From Sphingomonas alpina (GTDB taxonomy: Bacteria; Pseudomonadota; Alphaproteobacteria; Sphingomonadales; Sphingomonadaceae): 64,000 nucleotides of DNA. Every line of letters begins with the position of its first letter. Positions within the stretch are counted from its first letter, which is position 1. The notes beneath the pieces were generated by a model. That model saw only the letters and a list, made by a program, of their open reading frames with translations. It was not told the DNA's origin and did no database searches. The translations under genes and the position numbers were made by a program. The stretch is from positions 496,001 through 560,000 of the forward strand of contig NZ_CP061038.1 of NCBI RefSeq assembly GCF_014490665.1, in the 5' to 3' direction. Positions 36,619 through 44,747 of this stretch are shown here, piece after piece.

Positions 36619-36819
36619 TCAGCTCTTTGGCGTCACCCACACTTCGACCGGCGCGACGAACTTGCCTGGCGCGGGCTTGCCGACATGAACGCGGTCAGCG
36701 GAGACGAGCTCGCCGGTCTCGAGATTGAACGAGGCCCAGGGCTTGGGCATGCGGCCGAAGGTCATCCGCTGAATCGGCTGGCCGGTGGACGAATTCATGA
36801 TGGTGGCGATGATGCTCAT
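36619..36819 (-). CDS. Small hypothetical protein
   Basis: The 66-residue protein (MSIIATIMNSSTGQPIQRMT ... PVEVWVTPKS) has alternating hydrophobic residues consistent with a small beta barrel or sheet. Its ATG overlaps the TGA of the HTH/HhH gene by four bases, which supports translation. No family is recognised. Confidence 0.65.
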   Translation of the reverse strand: MSIIATIMNSSTGQPIQRMTFGRMPKPWASFNLETGELVSADRVHVGKPAPGKFVAPVEVWVTPKS

Positions 36820-37355
36820 CGGGTGCCGATAGCGGGGACGGGACGGGGGCGTCCAGCCGATGGCGCCGGTTTTTTCGCGGGGCCTGGCGTTTGCCCACCG
36901 GAGGGCGCGTCACCGAATTCGGGAAAGATGCGTTCGATCGCCGCCTGCAGGTCGCTTGGTCCGGAGAGCAGGCCGAAATGATCCAATACCCTCTTCACCA
37001 GCCGTGCCCTGTGCGGGCCGATGCCGGGCATGGTTTCCAGCCCCGGAAAGTCCGGATCGGCAAGCCTGTCCGCCAGGTCGCCGAGCGTCCGGTACCCCGA
37101 TGCGGTGAGGCGCTGCCGCAAACCGGACGGCAGGACGGACTGGCTGACCGGCAGGTCGCGATCCGTCGCCTGGCGGTTCGCCGAAAGCAGCCTCGTCCGT
37201 GCCCCCTTTTCCCGCTTCAGCGTCCGGCGAATATGGCTGAGCTGGCCGGACGTGAGGCCGAGCTGGCGACCGATCTGGCGATAGGGAGTACCGGAAGCCC
37301 GCAGATCACGCGCTTGCTCCAGATTCAGGATCGCCTGTTCGGCCTGACTCAGCAT
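36816..37355 (-). CDS. HTH plus helix-hairpin-helix DNA-binding protein
   Basis: The 179-residue protein begins MLSQAEQAILNLEQARDLRA, with a resolvase-like HTH (GTPYRQIGRQLGLTSGQLSH, about 22-41) next to a basic region. A helix-hairpin-helix motif follows (FPGLETMPGIGPHRARLVKR, about 113-132), and the tail is Pro/Gly-rich. The combination points to a DNA-binding regulator or nucleoid protein; I know of no characterised homologue. An upstream in-frame start at 37412 would add 19 residues. The 66-residue gene downstream is coupled by ATGA. Confidence 0.75.
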   Translation of the reverse strand: MLSQAEQAILNLEQARDLRASGTPYRQIGRQLGLTSGQLSHIRRTLKREKGARTRLLSANRQATDRDLPVSQSVLPSGLRQRLTASGYRTLGDLADRLADPDFPGLETMPGIGPHRARLVKRVLDHFGLLSGPSDLQAAIERIFPEFGDAPSGGQTPGPAKKPAPSAGRPRPVPAIGTR

Positions 37356-37528
37356 GGGTGATCGGACATCCTGTTGGTGCGAAAGGACAAGGCGTCGGCC
37401 GGGTTCGGACATTCGCGATGGAATGGCTGTTCGCGTGTTTCCGGAAGAAGCGTAGGGATACAGGCCGCCCTATGCGAGCGTTGTTCCGCCGCGACCCCAT
37501 CACTGCGTCACTCCTGCCCCACCTTTAC

Positions 37529-37635
37529 TGCTTCCCCGGCGAAGGCCGGGGACCAGTCGAGAAGGTCGAGGTGACAATGCGAGGCGCCAGGCCAACACAT
37601 GCTTGCCAACTGGGCCGCGGCCTTCGCCGGGGAGC
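37529..37635. repeat. REP-like inverted pair
   Basis: The unit TGCTTCCCCGGCGAAGGC, continuing CGGGGACCAGT (37529-37557), reappears inverted at 37609-37635 (starting ACTGGGCCGCGGCCTTCG). Each copy folds on its own core CCCCGGCGAAGGCCGGGG. It lies between the HTH/HhH gene and the MarR-GNAT gene. Confidence 0.85.
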
Positions 37636-37666
37636 AGGTGGAAGATGAGCCAACGTCAACGCGAAC

Positions 37667-38578
37667 TCACGCGTTCAGCGCGATTTCCCAGGTTTCGCCC
37701 TGCTCGGGCGTCCCGAACTCATGGTGCACCTCGGTCGAGACGATGCGGAGCCCCGCATTGGCATAGATGCGCCGCGCGCTTTCGAGCACGGTGTGCGTCC
37801 AGAGGCGTAGCGAGGTGTATCCGGCGCCCCGCGCGAAAGTCAGGCAGCGTGCGACGAGATCGCCGCCGATCCCCATGCCCCGCGCCCATGGCTCGACATA
37901 GAGCAATCGCAACTGTGCGGCCCCGTCGCCCGCATCGACGACGAACACCGACCCCGCCATCGTGCCTGCACTCTCGGCGATCCAGCATTGCTCTCGCCCC
38001 GGCTGGAAATCGCGCAGGAAGCGGGAGGTCACCTCGCCGAGCAGGACTTCCATCGGCGCCCCCCAACCATGGCTTTCGCGGTACAGGATCGCCTGGCGCG
38101 CGGCGACCAGCCCCATATCCCCGGTGTCGAAGGTCCGCACGGTATAGCCGGCCGGCTCGGTGCGGGAGAGCAGGCTGCGCGCCGTGTCGAGCGCAGCCTC
38201 CAGCGCGCGGCGATCGGCTGCGGCGAGCGATCCGATCCGGTCCTTGAACAGGTCATGCTGACGCTGCTGCAGGTCGGCAAAGACCGCCTGTCCTGCGTCG
38301 GTCAGCTCGATCGGACGGCGGCGGGCATCGTCGCTTCGACCGCGCGCGACCCAGCCGCGCTGTTCGAAGCGCCGCACGATGCGGCTGGCATAGCCGGCAT
38401 CGAGCCCGAGGATCTGCTGCAGGTCGACCGCGACGGGCGCTTCGCGCGTGGCGATCTCGTACAGTAGCCGCGCCTCGGTCAGCGACATGGTGCTGTCGAG
38501 ATAGTCTGCGCCGAGCACCCCGATGAAGCGGGTATGAAAGCGGTTGAAGGCGCGCAGCGCCTGAATCGTCGAGTCCAT
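37667..38578 (-). CDS. MarR-GNAT fusion protein
   Basis: The 303-residue protein joins an N-terminal MarR winged helix (about 1-150; MSLTEARLLYEIATREAPVA, then GLDAGYASRIVRRFEQRGWV) to a C-terminal GNAT acetyltransferase (about 155-303; VEPWARGMGIGGDLVARCL with the acetyl-CoA loop). This bifunctional arrangement is widespread; the regulator probably senses a ligand and the acetyltransferase modifies it, but no substrate is established here. It is followed upstream by a separate MarR gene, 35 bp away on the same strand. Confidence 0.92.
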   Translation of the reverse strand: MDSTIQALRAFNRFHTRFIGVLGADYLDSTMSLTEARLLYEIATREAPVAVDLQQILGLDAGYASRIVRRFEQRGWVARGRSDDARRRPIELTDAGQAVFADLQQRQHDLFKDRIGSLAAADRRALEAALDTARSLLSRTEPAGYTVRTFDTGDMGLVAARQAILYRESHGWGAPMEVLLGEVTSRFLRDFQPGREQCWIAESAGTMAGSVFVVDAGDGAAQLRLLYVEPWARGMGIGGDLVARCLTFARGAGYTSLRLWTHTVLESARRIYANAGLRIVSTEVHHEFGTPEQGETWEIALNA

Positions 38579-38613
38579 GTGGGGAGACTGCGACCAATAG
38601 TTGACTGTGTCAA

Positions 38614-39078
38614 CTATTGGTCGCGAGCGGGCTCGTTCCGATCCACCAGAGCGGAACGGAGTCGTTGGACCTGTTCATTGAGGGCCATGATCTCGGCGAC
38701 CGAGAGGCCGGAATTGGCCAGCAGCGCATCGGTGAGGCACGGAGTGTCGTGCTGCAGATTGCGGCCCTTCGCAGTGAGGAACACCTGGACCTGGCGCTCG
38801 TCGGCCGGGTTGCGCTGACGCGAGACGAAGCCCGCGGCTTCGAGCCGCTTCATCAACGGGGTGATGGTGCTTGGCTCCAGCGCAAGCCGATCGGCGATGG
38901 CCGAGATGGTCTGCCCATCGCCCTCCCATAAGGTGCTGAGCACGAGATATTGCGGATAGGTCACGCCGAGCGAATCGAGCATCGGCTTGTAGAGCCGGTT
39001 GATCGCGATCGTCGTCGAATAGAGCGAAAAGCAGAGCTGCGCATCAAGCGGCAGGGGCGGGCTGGGGGGCTTTGTCAC
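38614..39078 (-). CDS. MarR-family transcriptional regulator, OhrR-like
   Basis: The 154-residue protein has a MarR fold with the wing region LEPSTITPLMKRLEAAGFVS and RQRNPADERQVQVFLTAKG. The N-terminal LCFSLYSTTIAINRLYKPML carries one Cys (Cys16) at the place where OhrR proteins have their peroxide-sensing Cys. That makes an OhrR-like thiol switch plausible. It is divergent from a secreted alpha/beta hydrolase, and the space between them holds repeated TATCGCGATA palindromes, the expected location of its operator. Confidence 0.88.
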   Translation of the reverse strand: MTKPPSPPLPLDAQLCFSLYSTTIAINRLYKPMLDSLGVTYPQYLVLSTLWEGDGQTISAIADRLALEPSTITPLMKRLEAAGFVSRQRNPADERQVQVFLTAKGRNLQHDTPCLTDALLANSGLSVAEIMALNEQVQRLRSALVDRNEPARDQ

Positions 39079-39120
39079 TAAATTCCTCGCTTTCGAATCA
39101 AGCTCTTATCAGAAAAATAC

Positions 39121-39202
39121 ATATCGCGATAACTTTTATCTGGACAAGGGGTAATTGCAGGCCTAGCTAATAGATATCGCGATAAAGAATATCGCAGTAA
39201 CA
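39121..39202. promoter_or_regulatory. Repeated TATCGCGATA operator sites
   Basis: The perfect palindrome TATCGCGATA occurs at 39122-39131 and again at 39175-39184. A degenerate third copy TATCGCAGTA lies at 39190-39199. They sit in the 141-bp divergent region, one near the MarR start and two just before the hydrolase ribosome site. Binding by the adjacent MarR protein is an inference. Confidence 0.7.
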
Positions 39203-39219
39203 AATAAAGGAGATTGACC

Positions 39220-39996
39220 ATGACCAAGTCCAAACTGCTTCTCACCGCCGCTGCCTCGCTCGCTCTGGGCACGCTTCCCGCCGCCGCTTCCGCCAAGGAC
39301 GCCGCACCGGGCTCAACCAAGTCGGTCGTGCTTGTCCATGGCGCGTTCGCCGATGGTTCAGGCTGGATGGATGTCTACAAGATCCTGAAAAAGGACGGCT
39401 ACAACGTCAGCATCGTCCAGAACCCGACCAACTCGCTGGCCGATGACGTCGCGGTTACCAAGCGTGCGATCGCCGCTGCAGAAGGCAAGGTGATCCTGGT
39501 TGGCCATAGCTATGGCGGCGCGATCATCTCCGAGGCGGGCACGGACCCGAAGGTCGCCGGCCTGGTCTATATCGCGGCCTTCGCACCCGATAAGGGCGAG
39601 TCGGTTTCAACGCTGATCGCCAACCCCGCGCCCGGTGCGCCGGTGCCGCCGATCCTCCCGCCCAAGGACGGCTATCTGTCCCTCGACAAGGCGAAGTTCG
39701 CGAAGGCGTTCGCTGCCGATGTCCGGCCCGACCTCGCGCAGTTCATGGCTGATTCGCAGGTGCCATGGGGTGTCGAGGCGCTCTCCGGCACGGTGACCGT
39801 CCCGGCCTGGCGCGTGAAGCCCAGCTGGTACCTGGTGGCGAGCGAGGACAAGATGATCCCGCCGGCGGCGCAGCGGACGATGGCGGCACGGGCCGGGGCG
39901 CAGGTCGAAGAGGCGGTGGGCAGCCATGCCATCTACGTCTCGAAGCCAGCCGCTGTCGCATCGATCATCGAAAAGGCGGCACGCAGCAGCAAGTAA
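39220..39996 (+). CDS. Secreted alpha/beta hydrolase
   Basis: The 258-residue protein has a signal peptide (LLLTAAASLALGTLPAAASA). A compact alpha/beta hydrolase fold of the AB_hydrolase_6 (RsbQ/esterase EstC-like) type follows: VVLVHGAFADGSGW, nucleophile Ser in LVGHSYGGAIISEAG, Asp in LVASEDKMIPP and His in VGSHAIYVSKP. Its reaction is unknown; homologues are hydrolases of small esters or hydroxynitrile lyase-like. ATG 39220 follows AAAGGAGATTGACC. The upstream TATCGCGATA sites overlap its likely promoter, so MarR control is expected. Confidence 0.92.
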   Translation: MTKSKLLLTAAASLALGTLPAAASAKDAAPGSTKSVVLVHGAFADGSGWMDVYKILKKDGYNVSIVQNPTNSLADDVAVTKRAIAAAEGKVILVGHSYGGAIISEAGTDPKVAGLVYIAAFAPDKGESVSTLIANPAPGAPVPPILPPKDGYLSLDKAKFAKAFAADVRPDLAQFMADSQVPWGVEALSGTVTVPAWRVKPSWYLVASEDKMIPPAAQRTMAARAGAQVEEAVGSHAIYVSKPAAVASIIEKAARSSK

Positions 39997-40025
39997 CTGA
40001 CCTGCGGGAACATCGCGAACACCGG

Positions 40026-40056
40026 GGCGCCGGATCTCTCAGCGAGGTCCGGCGCC
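40026..40056. terminator. Convergent hairpin terminator
   Basis: GGCGCCGGA (40026-40034) and TCCGGCGCC (40048-40056) form a perfect 9-bp stem, extended by an inner CTC/GAG. It lies between the hydrolase gene and the convergent SMR gene; no T run is seen. Confidence 0.65.
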
Positions 40057-40067
40057 TTCGCGGCACT

Positions 40068-40388
40068 TCAGTTCGGTGCGACCAGCTTGAGTCCGATGAC
40101 ACCCGCCAGAATGAGCATGATGCAGAAAATCCGCGGCGGGGACGCGGAGTCGCCCAATATCATCATACCGAAGATCGCGGTGCCCGCCGCGCCGATACCG
40201 GTCCAGACCGCATAGCCGGTGCCCACCGGCAATGTGCGGAGCGCCATCGAAAGAAGGACCACGCTCGACAGGCCGGTCGCGACCGTGAACAGTCCGGGTA
40301 CCCATCGCGTGAAGCCTTCCGACAGCTTCATGCACAGGGCGAACACGATTTCGAGAATGCCGGCGATGCCGAGGAGGAGCCACGCCAT
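40068..40388 (-). CDS. SMR-family efflux protein (Gdx/SugE-like)
   Basis: The 106-residue protein has four membrane helices and the conserved Glu13 in MAWLLLGIAGILEIVFALCM. The loop GYAVWTGIGAAGTAIFGMMI is the SMR hallmark. The short first loop and KLSEGFTRW are closer to the SugE/Gdx (guanidinium exporter) branch than to EmrE; no guanidine riboswitch is seen upstream. It works as an antiparallel dimer in the inner membrane. Confidence 0.92.
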   Translation of the reverse strand: MAWLLLGIAGILEIVFALCMKLSEGFTRWVPGLFTVATGLSSVVLLSMALRTLPVGTGYAVWTGIGAAGTAIFGMMILGDSASPPRIFCIMLILAGVIGLKLVAPN

Positions 40389-40487
40389 ATGCGATCGTTC
40401 CGTTCATAGCTTCGCCAGCGCTTTGGGCAGGGCGAGGAAGGGAGAAGCGAGCGCCGACAGGGTCGCGGCGCTCGCTTCCGGGCTGTC

Positions 40488-40943
40488 TCAGGCCTTCAGG
40501 GCAGCGGCCGGCGGCACGCGAAATGTGATGCCCAGCCGGTTGAAGGCGTTCATCAGGCCGATCGCATAAGTGAGATCGGCCAGCTCCTTGTCGCTGAACT
40601 CAGCGGAGGCCGCATCGTAATCGGCATCGGGAACGCCGGTTATGGCCACATTCGTCACGGTTTCCGCCCAGGCAAGGGCGACACGTTCGCGCTGGCTGAA
40701 CACATTGCCGGCATCATGCCATACCGGGACCAAGACAAGCTTGTCCGTGCTCAGACCGGATTTGAGCAGGTCGCGGCTATGCATGTCGATGCAATAGGCG
40801 CAGCCATTGATCTGCGAGACCCGCAGATAGACGAGGTCGATCAGCTCCTTCGGCAGGCCGGATTTCTGGATTGCGACATAGACGCCGCCATAAGCCTTAT
40901 AGCCGTCGGGCGACGCCTTTGCGTAGTCGATGCGCTGGGTCAT
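40488..40943 (-). CDS. Carboxymuconolactone decarboxylase-family (AhpD-like) protein
   Basis: The 151-residue protein has the AhpD fold with the redox motif CAYCIDMHSRDLLKSG, preceded by ELIDLVYLRVSQINGC. Such proteins are alkylhydroperoxidase-type antioxidants. It lies 112 bp downstream of a MocR-type regulator on the same strand. A divergent partner is absent, so regulation by the MocR protein is possible but unproven. Confidence 0.92.
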   Translation of the reverse strand: MTQRIDYAKASPDGYKAYGGVYVAIQKSGLPKELIDLVYLRVSQINGCAYCIDMHSRDLLKSGLSTDKLVLVPVWHDAGNVFSQRERVALAWAETVTNVAITGVPDADYDAASAEFSDKELADLTYAIGLMNAFNRLGITFRVPPAAALKA

Positions 40944-41054
40944 GCTGAATTCCTAATCGAGTTGACGAGCTCCATTTCGTGAATCTTGGACCATGTTTGA
41001 AGGGCCATGATCTGGCTTGTGCGTTAGGCCATGATCTTTCGCCTCGATCGTCGC

Positions 41055-42470
41055 TCACATCAGCTTCAGGATACGTCCGGCAAGCTTTTCGGCGGTGCCC
41101 ACAGAGTCGATATTGGTGAAGTTGAGCAGCAGGGCCGGAGCGCTGTCGCGATCTGTCGTCCAGTCGGTCAGGGCTTCGGCATAAAGGCCGTCGGCCCGCA
41201 TCCGTGCGACAAGCGCGCGATCCGGCCGGCCATTCAGCAGCCGCAGGATCAGATGCATGCCGCCGGGTTGGGCATCGATGCGCATATGATCGCCCAGCAC
41301 GCTTTCCAGGCCCGCCGCCGTTGCATCCCGGCGTTCGGCATAGAGCTTGCGCATCCGCTGGATATGGCGCGCGAAATGGCCTTCCTTGATGAACGCGGTC
41401 ACGATGGTCTGCGTAAGCTCCGGGCTGCCTCCGGCAAAGGCCATGGCGATCTGCTCGAACCGGTCGACCTGCGTTTCCGGCACGACGAGATAGGCGAGCC
41501 TCAGGCTGGGGAAGAGCACCTTGCTGAACGTGCCCGAGTAAAGCACCCGCCCATCGCGATCGAGGCTCTTCAGCGCCGGCAATGGGCGGCTGACATAGCG
41601 ATACTCGCCGTCATAATCATCCTCGATGATCCAGGCGTCATTGCATGCTGCCCAGTCGAGCAGCGCGAGGCGCCGGGACAGGGATAGCGACACGCAGAGC
41701 GGACTTTGATGCGCCGGCGTGACCACGGCGGCGCGCGCGCCGGGCGCGCGCTTTATCGCGTCCGAAACGACCATACCCTCGCGATCGACCGGAACGGCGC
41801 TGGCGTCGATGTTCAGATGGCCAAGCAATTCCCGGGTCGGCGGAAAGCCCGGATCCTCGACCCAGACGCGGTCCCCCGCCTGGAGCAGGGCATGACAGAT
41901 CAGTTCCAGCGTATGGCGATATCCCGATGTCACGAAGACCTGCGAGGCGGAGCAGTTGATCCCGCGCGAGACCTGGAGATAGGCGGCGATCTCGGCGCGC
42001 AGTGACGGTGCCCCGAACACGGGAGGATGCGCCATGCCCGATGGTTGCAGCGCGCGGACGCTGCGTGCGCCGAGCCGCGCCCAGATCTTGCGCGGAAACA
42101 CGTCAAGCGCGGGCAGGCCCATCTGGAACGGCAGGATCGAATCCGCACGGAAACTGGCCATTGGCGGGCGGTTGTCGGGTCGCGGCTCGGCGGCGGGCGA
42201 CCGCAAATCGAGGCCCGGTGTCACGATGGTGCCGGCCTGACCGCGGGCGGAGATATATCCTTCCGCCGACAACAGCGAATAGGCCGTGTCGACGGTGCCC
42301 CTGGCCAGGCCCAGTTCGATGGCAAGGGCCCGCGCCGACGGGATGCGGTCGCCGGGCTCGAGCGCGCCGCCGGCGATGGCGCCGCGAACACGGTCGTAAA
42401 TCTGCCGGTAAAAGGGTTCGGCCGCAGCCGGATCCAATGGCGACAGGGTAGGGGGAGCGGGGACAGGCAT
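41055..42470 (-). CDS. MocR-type PLP-dependent transcriptional regulator
   Basis: The 471-residue protein has an N-terminal GntR winged helix (YRQIYDRVRGAIAGGALEPG, RIPSARALAIELGLARGTVD). An aspartate aminotransferase-like domain follows, with the PLP Lys in LYSGTFSKVLFPSLRL and the GDRVWVEDPGFP segment. MocR proteins sense vitamin B6 or amino acids and control adjacent operons. The 829 bp upstream lack a gene, so the likely targets are itself and the downstream AhpD-like gene. Confidence 0.93.
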   Translation of the reverse strand: MPVPAPPTLSPLDPAAAEPFYRQIYDRVRGAIAGGALEPGDRIPSARALAIELGLARGTVDTAYSLLSAEGYISARGQAGTIVTPGLDLRSPAAEPRPDNRPPMASFRADSILPFQMGLPALDVFPRKIWARLGARSVRALQPSGMAHPPVFGAPSLRAEIAAYLQVSRGINCSASQVFVTSGYRHTLELICHALLQAGDRVWVEDPGFPPTRELLGHLNIDASAVPVDREGMVVSDAIKRAPGARAAVVTPAHQSPLCVSLSLSRRLALLDWAACNDAWIIEDDYDGEYRYVSRPLPALKSLDRDGRVLYSGTFSKVLFPSLRLAYLVVPETQVDRFEQIAMAFAGGSPELTQTIVTAFIKEGHFARHIQRMRKLYAERRDATAAGLESVLGDHMRIDAQPGGMHLILRLLNGRPDRALVARMRADGLYAEALTDWTTDRDSAPALLLNFTNIDSVGTAEKLAGRILKLM

Positions 42471-43299
42471 GGACTAGCGGGTTTCGCACCTCGTCAGGAG
42501 AGTGACCGGGCCAGTCTGCGCCGGTAAGCCGACGCAAGGCAATCGAAACGGTGATTGATCGCACCCCGCGGCGAGTTGGTCCGCCACGCTGGCTTCGGCG
42601 CTGAGGTGGAGATCACCGGAACGAGTAGCCACGGTTCGTTGGCCGATTAGCGGACGGGCTGGCTCTTTGAAATTGTGAGTTGAAGAGGATACGGTTCGAT
42701 AGCAGCTAAAGGCGTGAGATATTATATCCGCGGCGTCATTGGCGATATCCGCTGTCAATTGCTGTTCGCCTTTAAATCCCGCCCTCGGAGAGCTCGACCG
42801 TCCAAGCCGTTTCTCAATTACGACGGTGCGCTTCGGGTTCGGCTTGCTCGGCGCGAGCCACCTTGGTGGGAAATAGCCATCGCGCCAACAGGTGGAGCAA
42901 GAGGCGCGTAGTGCGAGGCGCTGACCCGATCCGCGGTTGGGCGCATGCACGTTTAAGGGCGTCCGGCTGAACGTAAGCGCATGTCACACGGCCTCCGAAG
43001 TAGATCAGACCGGGATGCTAAGAAAGGGCTCTATGCACCACCGTCCAGCCTTCAGGGACCTCTGATGTCAGGTGGCGAGATCGCAATAGCCGCTTGAGGA
43101 TACTGGAGTCTGTGTTTTCGTGCTCGTTTGATAGGATGCTGAAATGCTCGTTTGACGGGCGAATGTGCTTGCGAGGCAGGTCGCTTCAGAACCCAAGAAT
43201 CTGCGGCTTCAATATTCGTGAACGCTGAACTACATTTGCACAGTCATCAACTCGCGCAACGGTCGGTTGATAACATAGATCGGATCGGGGGCAAGCGAG
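42471..43299. other. 829-bp gene-free stretch at the island's left edge
   Basis: I find no convincing coding frame: the frames present lack codon bias and ribosome sites. GC falls across it towards the island. A pair of direct repeats TGCTCGTTTGA lies at 43121-43131 and 43145-43155. It may be decayed DNA from the island insertion or hold the promoter of the 43300 gene. No tRNA or att-like duplication was seen. Confidence 0.6.
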
Positions 43300-44016
43300 A
43301 TGGGTGATGATCAGGGCCAAGGCGCAGGCCAGCAACTCGCCTTATTGGATCTGTCTGCGGGAGATCTGTTGAGCCGTTTCGGGGCGGGCGCAGCCACCCC
43401 TGGGTCTGGAAGCGCAGCGGCACTCATGTCGCTCCTCGCATCAAGCCTCATATGCGCAGTAGCGAAAATGACGGTGGCCAAAGGGAAAGAGGCAGCTGCG
43501 AAAGCTCAGGCCGAAGTAATAGTGAATCTATTAGAGAATCGAATATCACCCCGCCTCAAGGTCTTGTTCGAGGAGGATTCACGAGTCTTTCAGGCTGTCA
43601 TCGACGCCCGGATTCGTCGAGACAATCCTGCGCTGGTTACGCAGAAACGACAGAACGCTGCTCAGGCCACCGACGGACTGAGGGAGGCCACGAACATATT
43701 ATTTGAAATCGTTGATCTCTCTTTCCAAGCGTTTGAAAATGGCATGTCTATTTGGAGTATCGGATTTCGGCCAGCCATGGGAGATGCAGGCGCGGGAATT
43801 TCTGCCTCGCTCGCCGCCATCACCACATGTCTACTAGTCGCGAACGTGAACCTACGAACCGCACGCTCTTCATGGTCACGTGATGCGAAGAAAAAATGTG
43901 ACGACATACAGGTACGTATGCTTCGCGCGCAGGAACGCGTTTTGCAGCTTGTTCAACAATCTTCTGATAAGACGGCCGAAAATTTGGCGGAGGCCTTGCC
44001 ACTTCCCGTCAACTAA
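43300..44016 (+). CDS. Stand-alone cyclodeaminase/cyclohydrolase-fold protein (FTCD_C-like)
   Basis: The 238-residue protein matches the FTCD_C fold seen in formiminotransferase-cyclodeaminase and methenyl-THF cyclohydrolase. It has LSAGDLLSRFGAG, ATPGSGSAAALMSLLASSL (the PTPGGGSVAAL-type loop), KAQAEVIVNLLENR and GDAGAGISASLAAITTCLLV with VANVNLRTA, which corresponds to the SDA...A...N.R.N end of the family. The classic loop is PGSGS in place of PGGGS. It is less GC-rich than neighbours outside the island and converges on the nuclease gene with 23 bp between. In a restriction-modification island a folate role is unlikely; a repurposed helical scaffold or nucleotide-binding role is an inference. 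Confidence 0.78.
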   Translation: MGDDQGQGAGQQLALLDLSAGDLLSRFGAGAATPGSGSAAALMSLLASSLICAVAKMTVAKGKEAAAKAQAEVIVNLLENRISPRLKVLFEEDSRVFQAVIDARIRRDNPALVTQKRQNAAQATDGLREATNILFEIVDLSFQAFENGMSIWSIGFRPAMGDAGAGISASLAAITTCLLVANVNLRTARSSWSRDAKKKCDDIQVRMLRAQERVLQLVQQSSDKTAENLAEALPLPVN

Positions 44017-44039
44017 TCAGCTATCCCGCCGATGAAACT

Positions 44040-44747
44040 TTATAACCAGAGATGAAATAAATTTATCGGCCCAGGAGGAGTGTCACCGGCTTTCGAAAGA
44101 TAGCTGAAATTTCGTTGATGGGACGAATGCTGAACTGTCGGATGAATGTCGAGCCGAGGTGCAGGCTGAGAAATGGTTTGCATAGCATCAGGCGAGGCGG
44201 TGGCACACTTTGCAAGGTGCGGTACTAGCCTTGTTGTCACGGATGATCCGTCGCGAACGTAGGCCAACATAATTGCCGTCCGATGAGCCCAAGCATACTC
44301 GCCAGCCACAAAGCGCGCGATCCCATTGGTGCAGTACAGGCCAACGCGCTTCGCGTTTGGATAGTCTATGATTTTGCACTCGACACTCAATGGGAAATTG
44401 CGATTTCCCGCAGTGAAAACGAGTGATAAATCGGGCCTGCCCTCGATCTTGGCGCCATTATAGCTCATCGACTCCCGGCCGCGGTGCACGGAATGGATCA
44501 GATCCTTCCATAACGGTTGGGTTTGGCACAAGTGATTCAATCTCGGTTCGAGGAGCGCATTAACCTCCGCCTCGTTCCCGCTTAACAATGCCGGAGCCCC
44601 ACCGGCGAGCAAGTCGCTCCAAGCTAATGATATCGTTTCCAAGATTACGCTCAAATGAGCATCGTTGATCTGATCCAAAGGCAAGCGCGTGCCCACTGTC
44701 AGTTCCGCGATATGGTTGGGGCGAGGTTGCCCGATCGCCATATTCAT
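44040..44747 (-). CDS. PD-(D/E)XK nuclease-like protein, probable restriction endonuclease
   Basis: The 235-residue protein has the PD-(D/E)XK core GRPDLSLVF (Asp106) followed by LSVECKIIDYP (Glu123, Lys125). A helix and strand typical of restriction endonucleases follow (NGIARFVAGEYAWAHRTAIM). Its ATG overlaps the methyltransferase TGA by four bases (ATGA), so translation is coupled. It would be the cutting subunit of a two-gene restriction system with the 1016-residue methyltransferase. A conserved helical N-terminal 90 residues may contact the partner. Homologues are not known to me. Confidence 0.8.
   Translation of the reverse strand: MNMAIGQPRPNHIAELTVGTRLPLDQINDAHLSVILETISLAWSDLLAGGAPALLSGNEAEVNALLEPRLNHLCQTQPLWKDLIHSVHRGRESMSYNGAKIEGRPDLSLVFTAGNRNFPLSVECKIIDYPNAKRVGLYCTNGIARFVAGEYAWAHRTAIMLAYVRDGSSVTTRLVPHLAKCATASPDAMQTISQPAPRLDIHPTVQHSSHQRNFSYLSKAGDTPPGPINLFHLWL

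Noticed and set aside
42474..42950. 158-residue minus-strand frame in the gene-free stretch
   Set aside because: No ribosome site, no codon bias like neighbours and no recognisable pattern; it overlaps the MocR promoter region.
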